Source: Bin52 sp965243345
Lineage (GTDB): Bacteria; Pseudomonadota; Alphaproteobacteria; Thalassobaculales; Thalassobaculaceae
NCBI GenBank assembly: GCA_965243345.1
Contig: CBDEUR010000003.1
Span: forward strand, 1,302,001 to 1,366,000
Direction of reading: 5' to 3'
Length of the DNA: 64,000 nucleotides
Part shown: piece by piece, positions 16,798 to 25,981 of the stretch
Numbering within the stretch: position 1 is the first letter of the stretch
How the letters are laid out: each line of letters starts with the position of its first letter
Notes under the pieces: generated by a model
Databases searched by the model: none
What the model saw: the letters and a program-made list of their open reading frames with translations, nothing else
What the model was told of the DNA's origin: nothing
Made by a program: the position numbers and the translations under genes

Positions 16798-17955
16798 TCA
16801 ATCCAGCACGGCAAACGGATCGACTTCGATCAGCATTTCCGGCCGCAGCAGGGCCTCGCAAACCAGACCGGTCGAAGCCGGGAACGGCCGCCGCATCAGT
16901 CGGGATCGGACGTCGGCAACGCCACGGTATTCCTTCAGTGCCGGCGGCGTCACATATTCGATGGTCTTGACCAGGCTGCCGGCGTGGCCTCCCGCCGCCT
17001 CGACCACCTTGAGAATATTGGCGTAGGTGTATCCCGCCTGCGCAACAACGTCGCCGTCATGCATGACACGCTGGGTTTCGGGATCAAGGGATCCTTGTCC
17101 GGACAGGAACAGCAGATTGCCTGCGCGCACGCCCGGATTGTAGGTCAAGCGGTCATAGCGGCTCCAGCCGGGATTGACAGCAACCGGCGGATCATGAGCA
17201 GCAATGAAGTCGTACTGGATCAGGGCTTCGGGATGGCACAGTCGCGGCATGATGATGCCGGCGGCCCCGGGGTAGACCGGCCCCAGGAACTGCTTTCGCA
17301 CCTTTCCGGTTCCACGGTAGTCGGCCAGGGCTGCCGGCGTGAAATAGTCCAGGGTCTTGACCACCCGGTCGAGACCCAGGCCGAACGCCGCCAGCATGTC
17401 CCTGGCCCGTTCGAAAATCGCTTCGGTCTGGGCCACGACATCGCCGGGACCGATAATGTCGCCGTCGCCGTCGAGGGGCTCGATCGTCGGCAGGAAAATG
17501 ACGCCGGCTGACTCCCGGGCTGACGGCAGTCCGGGCAATGCGGCAGCAACCGGACCCGCCGTCACTTCGATTTCGATCAGCGCATCGGGTCGCAACAGTG
17601 CCCGGACCGGCACCGTGTTGACGGCGGGCCGGTGATCGCCAAACAGGTCATCGCGAACCGATGCCGCCTCGCGATAGCGTTCGATACCTTCGGGTCGAAC
17701 GTACTCGACCACTCGAACCACGTCGGCAAGCGTCTTTCCCGCACCTTCGAGTATGGCCCCGATCTTGTCCCAGGCAGTACGGGCCTGCCGCCGCATGTCA
17801 CCCCTGATCACCATCCGTCCAGTTTCGGGATCGTGTTCGGAAGCGGTGTGGCCGGACAGATAGACAAGACTGCCGGTATCGATTCCGAGAGAAAAGGAGT
17901 AGCGGGAGTAGTCAAACCACGGGAAGCGCACGGGTTGAACCGCGACAGGGAGCAC
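16798..17955 (-). CDS. Protein with three tandem RidA-like (YjgF) domains
   Basis: 385 residues from GTG 17955; a second in-frame GTG nine codons on is also possible. Three RidA-fold repeats lie at roughly 20-133, 145-252 and 265-384. Each has a strand start such as LVYLSGHTA, VIFLPTIEP or LLFLSGQGS, a helix with VVRVVEYVRP, VVKTLDYFTP or LVKTIEYVTP, and a final strand such as ALLRPDALIEIE. RidA proteins are homotrimers of a ~130-residue chain, so this looks like a covalent trimer. The Arg that binds the imine/carboxylate in active RidA aligns with Leu in each repeat. Imine deaminase activity is therefore doubtful. It heads an operon with two MaoC-like genes. Confidence 0.82.
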   Translation of the reverse strand: MLPVAVQPVRFPWFDYSRYSFSLGIDTGSLVYLSGHTASEHDPETGRMVIRGDMRRQARTAWDKIGAILEGAGKTLADVVRVVEYVRPEGIERYREAASVRDDLFGDHRPAVNTVPVRALLRPDALIEIEVTAGPVAAALPGLPSARESAGVIFLPTIEPLDGDGDIIGPGDVVAQTEAIFERARDMLAAFGLGLDRVVKTLDYFTPAALADYRGTGKVRKQFLGPVYPGAAGIIMPRLCHPEALIQYDFIAAHDPPVAVNPGWSRYDRLTYNPGVRAGNLLFLSGQGSLDPETQRVMHDGDVVAQAGYTYANILKVVEAAGGHAGSLVKTIEYVTPPALKEYRGVADVRSRLMRRPFPASTGLVCEALLRPEMLIEVDPFAVLD

Positions 17956-18201
17956 AGTCGGTCTCCGGAATCACTACGCGTTGAAGACGGATGCTAGGAG
18001 CGGCCGGATTCCGGGTCAAGCCGGTGCCCCGGAGCTGCAGGAACCTTTCCTGTTTGGAGCGAGGGGCCGGTTCCGGATGAATCGGGCTGGCCGGGAGCGG
18101 CTTGGGAGTGCTCCGGCTGCGGTTCAACGGGACTGACGGGGAGTTCAGAGCCGCGGGACAGGTTTCGCCCGGCGAGCGCAGTTGTCCTGTGGCGCGCGCG
18201 G

Positions 18202-18530
18202 TCACGCGGCGTGGTCTGCGGGGTCAGGCGGATTGAGGATGGCGTCGAGGGTGTCCTGCGGACAGGCGACACGGTGCTGGTTGGCCTCGGGCAGGTAGCG
18301 GAAGCGGCCCTGGCAGCGGACGATGGTGATGGCTGCGTCGGTCAGGCAGGCGAGGTCGTGCGACATGTGGCGCACATGGGCCCGGCGGCGGTGATCGTTG
18401 CAGGTGAAGTCGCGAAGGTCGTGCACAGGGGACTTCCAATAATCCGGTTCTCCCTGACCAGCCCGGCAGCTCCTCGGTCCCGGCGCCGCTGGCGGTGAGC
18501 GGATATCAGCGCTCGAGGACGTGGAGCGAA
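18202..18530 (-). pseudogene. ISAs1-family transposase remnant (C-terminal end)
   Basis: Reading leftward, a degenerate C-terminus of an ISAs1-like DDE transposase can be seen: YPLTASGAGTEELPG after a stop, then in the next frame LVREN, then in a third frame VHDLRDFTCNDHRRRAHVRH followed by DLACLTDAAITIVR, GRFRYLPEANQHR and PQDTLDAIL. In intact members this region reads approximately LVREHWGIENRLHHVRDFTY and onward. At least two frame changes and one stop separate the pieces, so the gene is dead. No terminal inverted repeats or target duplications were recognised. It sits in an otherwise gene-poor gap (17956-18729) between the triple-RidA operon and the dpp-type operon. Confidence 0.65.
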
Positions 18531-18729
18531 CGGAAAGGCACGGTCCGGTTTCGTAACGGGTCCGGAGCAACGCCACGACCTGGCCGGACGACGGACGCCG
18601 TTCCGCACCGGCACCGGATGAGCTCACGCGGTCGCGGGTAACAGACCTCTCTGGCGTCCCGGCTGTCGTGATGGAGCAGCAGGCAGCCACGGGGGATCGC
18701 AATTCGGCACGGTTGCCTGAACCCGCCGT

Positions 18730-19737
18730 TCACGATGACTGGTGACGTGAACCCTGCAACGCCAGTTCGCCCGGAAAGTGACAGGCGGCACTGTGGCCCG
18801 CCTCGATCTCGATGAGCGCGGGTTCGCGCGACGTGCAGATGTCCCGCGCGATCGGGCACCGGTTTGCGAACCGGCACCCTTCCGGCAGGTTGACAGGGTC
18901 CGGCGGGTCGCCGGGAATGAGAATTCGCTCCCGTTGCGACCGGGCCGACCTGTCGATTGCCGGGACGGCGGAGAGCAGCGCCGCGGTGTAGGGGTGTTGC
19001 GGCCTGTTGAACAGGCGGATGCGGTCCGCGTACTCGACGATCCGGCCCATGTACATCACGGCAACGTGATCGGACATGTGCTGGACAACCCCCAGGTCGT
19101 GGCTGATGAACAGGTACGTCAGGCCATACTCCGCCTGCAGGCGGCGCAGGAGATTCAGGATCTGCGCCTGGACCGCGACGTCGAGGGCCGAAACGGGTTC
19201 GTCGCAGATGACCAGCTTCGGCCGGGTCGCGAGTGCCCGGGCGATGCCGATCCGCTGGCGCTGTCCGCCGGAAAACTGGTGCGGAAACAGCCGGAGCTGT
19301 TCCGGATGCAGGCCGGCTGCGGCAAAGAGCTCCGCAACGATCTGCTGCTTGGCCTCCGGTGGCCTGTCCGTCAGTGCGTCCAGTGGTTCACGGACCAGTG
19401 CCTCGGCGCGGCGGCGCGGATCAAGCGCGGAGTAGGGATCCTGGAAAATGAACTGGACCTTCGAGCGAACCCGGCGCAGGTCCTCGCCCTTCAGGCCCAG
19501 AAGTTCCTCGCCCTCGAGACTGACCGATCCACCGGCGGCGTTGACCAGCCGTGCGATCGCCAGCGCGGCAGTGGTCTTGCCGGATCCGCTCTCGCCGACG
19601 ATGGCCATGGTTTCGCCGGTCGCAACAGTGAACGACACGTCATCCACCGCGCGCAGATAACTTCTCGGGCCCAGGATGCCGCGACGCCTGACCGCGAACC
19701 GGACCTGCAGGTTCCGGACCTCCAGCAGCGCGCTCAC
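18730..19737 (-). CDS. dppF: DppF/OppF-type peptide ABC transporter ATP-binding protein
   Basis: 335 residues from GTG 19737, overlapping the dppD stop by four bases (GTGA). Walker A GESGSGKTT, signature FSGGQRQRIGIARAL, Walker B LVICDEPVSALD, H-loop FISHDLGVVQHM, then the oligopeptide-type C-terminal extension with an iron-sulfur-like cysteine set (C in EGCRFANRCPIARDIC and AACHFP). It is the last gene of a leftward five-gene importer operon (A-B-C-D-F). Subunit type is certain; dipeptide specificity is not, because the same family imports oligopeptides, nickel and glutathione. Confidence 0.9.
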   Translation of the reverse strand: MSALLEVRNLQVRFAVRRRGILGPRSYLRAVDDVSFTVATGETMAIVGESGSGKTTAALAIARLVNAAGGSVSLEGEELLGLKGEDLRRVRSKVQFIFQDPYSALDPRRRAEALVREPLDALTDRPPEAKQQIVAELFAAAGLHPEQLRLFPHQFSGGQRQRIGIARALATRPKLVICDEPVSALDVAVQAQILNLLRRLQAEYGLTYLFISHDLGVVQHMSDHVAVMYMGRIVEYADRIRLFNRPQHPYTAALLSAVPAIDRSARSQRERILIPGDPPDPVNLPEGCRFANRCPIARDICTSREPALIEIEAGHSAACHFPGELALQGSRHQSS

Positions 19738-20717
19738 AACGCCTCCGCGTGCCAGCAATCGGCGGTGTGGTCCGGGCCGAAGGCGACGGGTCCGGGTCGC
19801 CTGCTGTCGCATTCGTCCGTGCGATGGACGCACCGAGATGCGAACAGGCAGGCATCCGCACCGAATTCCGACAGCGTGGGCACGACCCCGCCGACCTCCG
19901 TCAACTCGTCGCGCGCTTCGGTCAATGGTACCTGGATATGGGGCACGCAGGAAATCAGGCCCCGGGTGTACGGATGGCGCGGGTGCCTGATGAGTTCCTC
20001 GACCGGACCGATTTCTGCCGTGCGACCTGCATACATGACGATCATCCGGTCGGCCATCTCGGCCACCGCGCCCATGTCGTGGGTGATCAGGATGATCGAT
20101 GTCCCGGTCTCGCGCCGCAGGTCCCGCAACAGATCGAAGATCTGCGCCTGCACCGTCACGTCGAGTGCAGTCGTCGGCTCGTCGGCGATCAGGATCTTCG
20201 GCTTGCAGGCCAGGGCGATGGCGATCATGACCCGCTGTCGCTGACCGCCCGACATCTGGAACGGGTAATCCGCCAGCCGGGACCGGGGGTTCGGGATGCG
20301 GACTGCATCCAGGAGGTCACCCGCGACATTCCATGCGACGGTACGCGAGAGGCTCTGATGCGCGCGCAGGACCTCGGCGATCTGTTCGCCCACGGTGTAG
20401 ACCGGGTTGAGCGATGTCATCGGTTCCTGGAAGATCATCGAGATCTCGTTGCCTCTGATCTCCCTCATTCGCCGCTCGCTGGCGCCGACCAGTTCTTCCC
20501 CGTCGAACTGTACCGACCCGGATGCAATGCGCCCGATCTGTTGCGGCAACAGTCCCATGATGCCCAGTGCCGTCATGGACTTGCCGCAACCGCTCTCGCC
20601 CACGAGGCTGATCGCCTCTCCCTCGGCCAGATCGAAGCCGAGATCGTCGATGACCGGAGCGACCCCGTCCCGGGTCCTGAGCTCAATCCGCAGGTTCCTG
20701 ACGCGCAGCAGGCTCAC
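19734..20717 (-). CDS. dppD: DppD/OppD-type peptide ABC transporter ATP-binding protein
   Basis: 327 residues from GTG 20717, overlapping the permease stop by four bases. Walker A GESGCGKSM, signature MSGGQRQRVMIAIAL, Walker B ILIADEPTTALDV, H-loop LITHDMGAVAEM, and the C-terminal cysteine-containing extension (ADACLFASRCVHRTDEC). EPMTSLNPVYTVGEQI is diagnostic for the OppD/DppD side. It forms the ATPase heterodimer with the next gene's product at the inner face of the membrane. Confidence 0.9.
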   Translation of the reverse strand: MSLLRVRNLRIELRTRDGVAPVIDDLGFDLAEGEAISLVGESGCGKSMTALGIMGLLPQQIGRIASGSVQFDGEELVGASERRMREIRGNEISMIFQEPMTSLNPVYTVGEQIAEVLRAHQSLSRTVAWNVAGDLLDAVRIPNPRSRLADYPFQMSGGQRQRVMIAIALACKPKILIADEPTTALDVTVQAQIFDLLRDLRRETGTSIILITHDMGAVAEMADRMIVMYAGRTAEIGPVEELIRHPRHPYTRGLISCVPHIQVPLTEARDELTEVGGVVPTLSEFGADACLFASRCVHRTDECDSRRPGPVAFGPDHTADCWHAEAL

Positions 20718-21586
20718 CGCTGTCTCAGCTTCGGGTTGAGTGCATCATTCAGGCCGTCGCCGATCAGCGAGATGCACAGGACCGTGATGAAGATCGCCAG
20801 CCCGGGGAAGGTCACCGTGTAGCTGGCGTCAAGGATGTACTGGCGGTTCGAGCCTATGATCTGGCCCCAGCTGACCACGTTCGGGTCGGTCAGCCCCAGG
20901 AAGGACAGTCCGGCCTCGAACAGGATCGCCGTGCCGACCATCAGGGCCGACTGCACGATGATCGGCGGCATCGCGTTCGGAAGGATGACCGTAAACATCA
21001 GCTTCACGTTGTTGGCACCCGAGGCGCGCGAGGCGATGACGAACTCGAGCTCGCGAATTCGCAGGAACTCGGCCCTGGTGATGCGGGCCACCGCGGTCCA
21101 GGACACGACGCCGATGGCAAAGGTGATCATGGCCAGGGAGGCGCCGAACAGTGCCACCAGGACCATGGAAAACAGGAGGGTCGGAAGGACCTGGAAGAAC
21201 TCCGTGATCCGCATCAGCACCTCTTCGACCCAACCACGGTAGAACCCGGCAACGGCCCCGATCGTGACACCGATGAAGATCGAGACCATGGCGGCGGCGA
21301 GGCCGATCAGCAGGGAGACCCGCGCACCGTTGATGATCATCGCGAGCAGATCCCGGCCCAGGTAATCGGTCCCGAGCAGGAATCCGTGTTCCCCCGGCGG
21401 GGAGAACGGTGACCAGACCATGTCGAACGGATCGGTCGAATACAGGTACGGCCCCGCCACTGCACCGACCGCGATCAGGAACAGCACGATCAGTGCCGCG
21501 ACCGCCGCGTGGTTGCGCACGAACATGTCCCAGGCCTCGGCAAGCGGACTGCGCGCCCTGACGGTCGTGATGACGTCGCTGCTCAT
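20714..21586 (-). CDS. dppC: DppC-type peptide ABC transporter permease
   Basis: 290 residues from ATG 21586, overlapping dppB by four bases. About six membrane spans, with the N-terminal OppC-type region (SPLAEAWDMFVRNHAAVAALIV), the GTDYLGRDLLAMIINGARVSL signature, and the EAA loop EFVIASRASGANNVKLMFTVILPN that docks on the ATPase. It pairs with DppB to form the channel. Length and motifs are complete. Confidence 0.9.
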   Translation of the reverse strand: MSSDVITTVRARSPLAEAWDMFVRNHAAVAALIVLFLIAVGAVAGPYLYSTDPFDMVWSPFSPPGEHGFLLGTDYLGRDLLAMIINGARVSLLIGLAAAMVSIFIGVTIGAVAGFYRGWVEEVLMRITEFFQVLPTLLFSMVLVALFGASLAMITFAIGVVSWTAVARITRAEFLRIRELEFVIASRASGANNVKLMFTVILPNAMPPIIVQSALMVGTAILFEAGLSFLGLTDPNVVSWGQIIGSNRQYILDASYTVTFPGLAIFITVLCISLIGDGLNDALNPKLRQR

Positions 21587-22563
21587 GCGCCGCGTCCCCT
21601 GAGCCGCGGATCGATCATCCTGAGCACCAGGTCTGTCAGGAGGTTGCCGACAATGACGACCAGGGCCGAGAAGAACAGGATGCCCAGGATCGTCGGCGTG
21701 TCGCGCGCGATGATCGACTGAAAGGCCAGTGTTCCCAGGCCGGGCCAGCTGAAGACGGCCTCGACCAGCACCGCGCCCGAAACGACCGCAGAGAACTGCA
21801 GTCCCGCGAGCGTGATCACCGGTGAGAGCGCGTTCTTCAGCGCGTGCTTGTACACCACCTGGCGTTCCGCCAGGCCCTTGGCCTTGGCCGTACGCACATA
21901 GTCGGAGCCCAGGGTCTCCAGCATGGTGGCGCGCGCCAGCCGTGAATACAGCGCGAGAAAGATGGAGGCGAGCGTGATCGCCGGCAGGAAGAGGTGGCGC
22001 AGGACATCGAGCGCATGCACCACGAATCCGCCCTCGATGGTCACATCCTGCATGCCGGCGACCGGGAACCACGGGATTTTCAGGGAAAAGACGATCAACA
22101 GCAGGATGCCGGTCCAGAACACCGGCGCCGAATAGCCGAACAGTGCCAGCATCGTCACGAAATGCGATGCAATGCCGTTCGGCCGCCGGGCCGAGATCAC
22201 TCCCAGCACCACCCCGACCACAAGGGCCAGGATCTGCGCTGTGAAGACGAGCAGCAGTGTTGCCGGCAGGCGTTCGAGGATCAGTTTGGTAACCGGATCA
22301 TTGTAGAAGAAGGAATAGCCGAGGTCGAAGTGCAGGATCCTTCCGACATAGCGTCCAAGCTGGACCAGAAACGGTTGATCCAGCCCGTAATCGGCCCGGA
22401 TCTGGTCAAGCACTTCCTGGTCGGCGCCGCCCATGGACTGGGAAATCGTGTCCGCGACGTCCCCCGGGGCAAGGTACATCAGCGAAAAGTTCAGGATCAG
22501 GACCGCGGTCAACAGGACGACCGCGTAGAAGATGCGGATCAGAAAGGACTGCAAGACTCTCAC
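21583..22563 (-). CDS. dppB: DppB-type peptide ABC transporter permease
   Basis: 326 residues from GTG 22563. The first membrane span is followed by a large periplasmic loop (APGDVADTISQSMGG and YGLDQPFLVQLGRYVGRILHFDLGYS), characteristic of DppB/OppB. The EAA loop is DYVRTAKAKGLAERQVVYKHALKNALSP. It follows the binding-protein gene by 55 bases, in which a strong RNA hairpin lies (22584-22611). That arrangement usually lets the binding protein be made in excess over membrane subunits. Confidence 0.9.
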   Translation of the reverse strand: MRVLQSFLIRIFYAVVLLTAVLILNFSLMYLAPGDVADTISQSMGGADQEVLDQIRADYGLDQPFLVQLGRYVGRILHFDLGYSFFYNDPVTKLILERLPATLLLVFTAQILALVVGVVLGVISARRPNGIASHFVTMLALFGYSAPVFWTGILLLIVFSLKIPWFPVAGMQDVTIEGGFVVHALDVLRHLFLPAITLASIFLALYSRLARATMLETLGSDYVRTAKAKGLAERQVVYKHALKNALSPVITLAGLQFSAVVSGAVLVEAVFSWPGLGTLAFQSIIARDTPTILGILFFSALVVIVGNLLTDLVLRMIDPRLRGRGA

Positions 22564-22583
22564 TGAAACGCCCTTCGACAGGT

Positions 22584-22611
22584 GGCCGGGGCAGGCTGTC
22601 CTGCCCCGGCC
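22584..22611 (-). promoter_or_regulatory. Intercistronic hairpin between dppA and dppB
   Basis: A perfect 12-bp GC-rich stem with a 4-base loop: GGCCGGGGCAGG, CTGT, CCTGCCCCGGCC. It begins eight bases upstream of the dppA stop-proximal end on this map and ends before the dppB start at 22563. No T-run follows on the transcribed strand, so it is more likely a 3' stability element or partial attenuator than a full terminator. Confidence 0.7.
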
Positions 22612-22618
22612 GCTCTCG

Positions 22619-24193
22619 TCAGTTCTTCAGATAGGTCATGTCGATCGGAGTCGACGTGCCCCAAATTCCCAAGGGCGGATTACCGACCTTGTCAGAATAT
22701 ATCGTATGATATGGAAGTGTATTTGTGTGATACACAGGCAGTTCATCAGCAATTATTGTCTGAAACTCCCTGTAAAGGGCCTTGCGCTTTTCAGCGTCGG
22801 TTTCGACCGCGGCCATCGCCAGGATCTCGTCTACCTTGGCATTCGAATATCCCTGCGTATTCGACCAGACTCCCTTGCCGACATTGTCCGACACATAGGT
22901 CCGGTGCACGCCGATCACGGGGTCGCCCCAGTTGAACACGGTATCCCAGGACATGTCGAAGTCCATTTCACCCATGCGCTTGGCCCAGGTCGGGAAGTCA
23001 GCCGATGCCCGGACCTCGACCGCAATGCCGATCTTCTTCAGGGCTGCCCTGACGTATTCGACCTGCGGCTTCACACCGGGCCAGCCGAAGTCGATGGTCA
23101 GGTCGAAGCGCTTGCCGTCCTGCACGGGAAATCCGGCCTCATCCAGCAGCGCGTTGGCCTTCTCCAGATCGATATCGTAGATCTCGACATCGCTGAAATA
23201 GAACGGGCTGTCCGGATGAATGCCCGTCCGGCTGTCAGCGGCGGTACCCTGCATCAACGCCTTCTGAATGAAGTTCTTGTCGACCGCATGGGCAATCGCC
23301 TTGCGCACGCGCACATCCTTCAGGGGCCCCCGCTGCGTGTTCATGGCCAGCCAGTCAAGCGGCCCGATGGCGCCGTATCCCTCGGGCGTGACCGTAAGTC
23401 CCTCGACCTTCTTCAGCCGGTTGACCATCTGCGGATTCGACTCGAACGCTCCCATGTGCAGCTCGCCGTTCTCGTAGGCGATTGTCCGCGCCGCGATATC
23501 GGGAATGATGCGCATCACGACCTTGTCCAGATACGGCCGGCCCTCGATGAAGAAGTCGTCGAAGCGCTCCAGGATCACGTGTTCGCCGTTCTTGAACTCG
23601 ACCAGCTTGAAGGGGCCGGAGCCGACGACGTTCTCGTTGTTGCGCGGATGCGTCTTCACTGCCTCGATCGGTCCGTCACCGTAGATGTGCTTGGGCAGGA
23701 TCGACATCAGCTGACCTGACATGGCCAGCATAAGGGCCGGGTGCGGCCTGGACAGCTTCAGTACTGCCGTGTGCGCGTCCGGGGTCTCGACCGTCTCGAC
23801 CGGCGCAAACATGGTCTTGAACGGGTGGTTGGCCTTGATCACCTCGACCGAAAAGGCAATGTCCTCGGACGTCACCGGCTGACCATCGTGGAACACCGCG
23901 TTCTTCACGAGGTTCAGGGTCACCGTCAGCCCGTCATCGCTGACCTCCCAGGATTCCGCCAGGTACGGTTGCGGGGTCCAGTCCTCGTCATACCGCAGGG
24001 GTGATGCGAAAAGCTGGGACGCCGGATAGCCGGTCACGATGCCGGACTGCACCGCCCCGTTCAGCGTGCGCGCGTTCGAGCCCAGCACGGTGATGAGAGT
24101 CCCGCCGCGAACCGGCTCATCGGCCACCGCATGGCCGGCCACGACCGCCGCCAGCACGGTGGAGACGATCATCCCCTTGACCAGATGTTTCAT
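22619..24193 (-). CDS. dppA: Peptide/amide ABC transporter substrate-binding protein (SBP family 5)
   Basis: 524 residues, with a signal peptide (MKHLVKGMIVSTVLAAVVAGHAVAD) cleaved near residue 24. The family 5 fold is shown by PVRGGTLITVLGSNARTLN, SWEVSDDGLTVTLNLVKNAVFHDGQPVTSEDI, and GSGPFKLVEFKNGEHVILERFDDFF. It delivers substrate from the periplasm to the DppBC channel. First gene of the operon, divergent from an amidohydrolase across 144 bases. Because the divergent neighbour is a metal-dependent amidohydrolase, the ligand could be an amide, lactam or N-acyl compound rather than a peptide. Confidence 0.88.
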   Translation of the reverse strand: MKHLVKGMIVSTVLAAVVAGHAVADEPVRGGTLITVLGSNARTLNGAVQSGIVTGYPASQLFASPLRYDEDWTPQPYLAESWEVSDDGLTVTLNLVKNAVFHDGQPVTSEDIAFSVEVIKANHPFKTMFAPVETVETPDAHTAVLKLSRPHPALMLAMSGQLMSILPKHIYGDGPIEAVKTHPRNNENVVGSGPFKLVEFKNGEHVILERFDDFFIEGRPYLDKVVMRIIPDIAARTIAYENGELHMGAFESNPQMVNRLKKVEGLTVTPEGYGAIGPLDWLAMNTQRGPLKDVRVRKAIAHAVDKNFIQKALMQGTAADSRTGIHPDSPFYFSDVEIYDIDLEKANALLDEAGFPVQDGKRFDLTIDFGWPGVKPQVEYVRAALKKIGIAVEVRASADFPTWAKRMGEMDFDMSWDTVFNWGDPVIGVHRTYVSDNVGKGVWSNTQGYSNAKVDEILAMAAVETDAEKRKALYREFQTIIADELPVYHTNTLPYHTIYSDKVGNPPLGIWGTSTPIDMTYLKN

Positions 24194-24337
24194 CAGCTCA
24201 CCCCCTGTGGATTATCCTTGGCTCGAAGACTAGCCGACCTCGACGTGCGAGTGAAAGTGGTTCATGAGGTGAGCCAGGCTCCGAGAGCGGGTGCGCCACC
24301 ACCGGCTCTCGATCCGGCGTCAACAGGGGAGTGTGTC

Positions 24338-25981
24338 GTGCCCGAAACAACGATCTTTGCGGCCAGGCGGATCATCACCATGAATCCCGCGCGTCCCGTT
24401 GCAACCCATGTGGCCGTGCGCGACGGACGCGTTCTGGGTGCGGGGACACTGGGCGAACTGGAAGGATGGGGAAACTGCATCTTCGACGAGCGGTTTTCCG
24501 ACAAGTTCCTCATGCCCGGTTTCGTCGAAGGCCATGCGCACACCATGGAAGGCACGCTCTGGCGCAAGACCTACTGCGGGTTTTTCGACAGGGTCGACCC
24601 GGGCGGACGGACATGGCCGGGCCTGAAAAGCCTGGATGCGGTCCTCGACCGTCTGTCCGGGGCCGAGCGCGCGCTGGCGGACCCCGACGAGCCCCTGGGC
24701 GGTTTTCAGCTCGATCCGATCTACCTGGGAAACATCGAGGTGACCCGCCACGATCTGGACAGAGTTTCCGGCGGCAGGCCGGTCGGCGTGCTGCATGCTT
24801 CGGGTCACATCATGAACGTCAATTCCAGGGCGCTTGAGCTGGCCGGCCTGCTGCGTCACGGCATCAATCACCCTGGCATTCCGCTTGGAGACGATGGCCT
24901 CCCGCTCGGACCGCTGAAAGGGCCTGACGTCTATACGCCTGTCGGCCGTCATGTCGGCTTCGACCGCTCGTTGACGGATGCGGATGAACCGGGGCTTCGC
25001 GACTTCGCGCGACTGTGCGTTCGGACCGGCACGACGACGATCACCGACCTTGCCTCCCGTCTCGAGCCGGACGCGGTCGACATGATGGTGAGGGTCACCT
25101 CCGAGGACAGCTTCCCGGCCCGGGTGGTGCCGCTCAAGTTCTTCCTGGGTCACACGCCCGAGGACCTGGTCAGCTACGCCCTGGAACTCAGGGAGCGCTC
25201 CACCGACCGCCTGCGTCTGGGACGGATCAAGATAGTCGCGGACGGCTCGATCCAGGGGTTTACCGCTCGCCTGCGATGGCCAGGCTACTACAACGGATCA
25301 TCCAATGGCCTGTGGTACATCGCGCCCGAGCACCTGGCCGAGATCTATCGTCGTTCACTTTCGGCGGGAATCCCGGTCCACACCCATACAAATGGCGACG
25401 AGGCGACCGAACTGGTGCTGGATACCCTGGAGCCCCTGCTTGGCGCGCACCCCAGCCCGGATCACCGGTTCACGCTGCAGCATTGCCAGTTGGCGGATGC
25501 CGCCCAGTTTCGCAGGATGAGGAAGCTGGGAATGTGCGTGAACCTGTTTGCCAATCACCACTTCTACTGGGGAGACGAACACTATCGTCTGACAGTAGGC
25601 CCCGAACGGGCTTCGCGCATGAACGCGTGCCGCACGGCACTGGAGACAGGTGTACCGATGGCGATTCACTCCGACGCTCCGGTCACGCCGCTTGCACCGC
25701 TGTTTACCGCCTGGGCCGCGGTCAACCGGATCACCGCGTCAGGGCGGGTGCAGGGCGAGCACGAACGGATTTCCGTGGCCGCGGCCCTGAGGGCCATCAC
25801 CCTGGGCGCGGCCTACACGCTGCATCTGGACGGCGAGATCGGCTCCATCGAGACCGGCAAGGCGGCCGACTTTTCGGTGCTGGAAGACGATCCCACGGCC
25901 GTCGCTCCCGAATCACTGAAGGATGTGGGTGTGTGGGGCACCGTCCAGGGCGGGCGCATCTTCGAGGCTGCGGCGCTATGA
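24338..25981 (+). CDS. Amidohydrolase (YtcJ-like, amidohydrolase family 3)
   Basis: 547 residues from GTG 24338, six bases after AGGGGAG; longer frames run into the divergent dppA. The first metal-binding motif is GFVEGHAH (His66, His68). Further markers are VGVLHASGHIMNVNS, IKIVADGSIQGFTA, HTHTNGDEATELVLDTLE, FTLQHCQLAD and AIHSDAPVTPLAP, which give later His and Asp ligands. The C-terminal GAAYTLHLDGEIGSIETGKAADFSVLE closes the small beta domain. It should hydrolyse a C-N bond of an N-acyl, formamide or cyclic amide compound. It overlaps a CobW-type chaperone gene by four bases, suggesting metal delivery to this enzyme. Confidence 0.87.
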   Translation: MPETTIFAARRIITMNPARPVATHVAVRDGRVLGAGTLGELEGWGNCIFDERFSDKFLMPGFVEGHAHTMEGTLWRKTYCGFFDRVDPGGRTWPGLKSLDAVLDRLSGAERALADPDEPLGGFQLDPIYLGNIEVTRHDLDRVSGGRPVGVLHASGHIMNVNSRALELAGLLRHGINHPGIPLGDDGLPLGPLKGPDVYTPVGRHVGFDRSLTDADEPGLRDFARLCVRTGTTTITDLASRLEPDAVDMMVRVTSEDSFPARVVPLKFFLGHTPEDLVSYALELRERSTDRLRLGRIKIVADGSIQGFTARLRWPGYYNGSSNGLWYIAPEHLAEIYRRSLSAGIPVHTHTNGDEATELVLDTLEPLLGAHPSPDHRFTLQHCQLADAAQFRRMRKLGMCVNLFANHHFYWGDEHYRLTVGPERASRMNACRTALETGVPMAIHSDAPVTPLAPLFTAWAAVNRITASGRVQGEHERISVAAALRAITLGAAYTLHLDGEIGSIETGKAADFSVLEDDPTAVAPESLKDVGVWGTVQGGRIFEAAAL

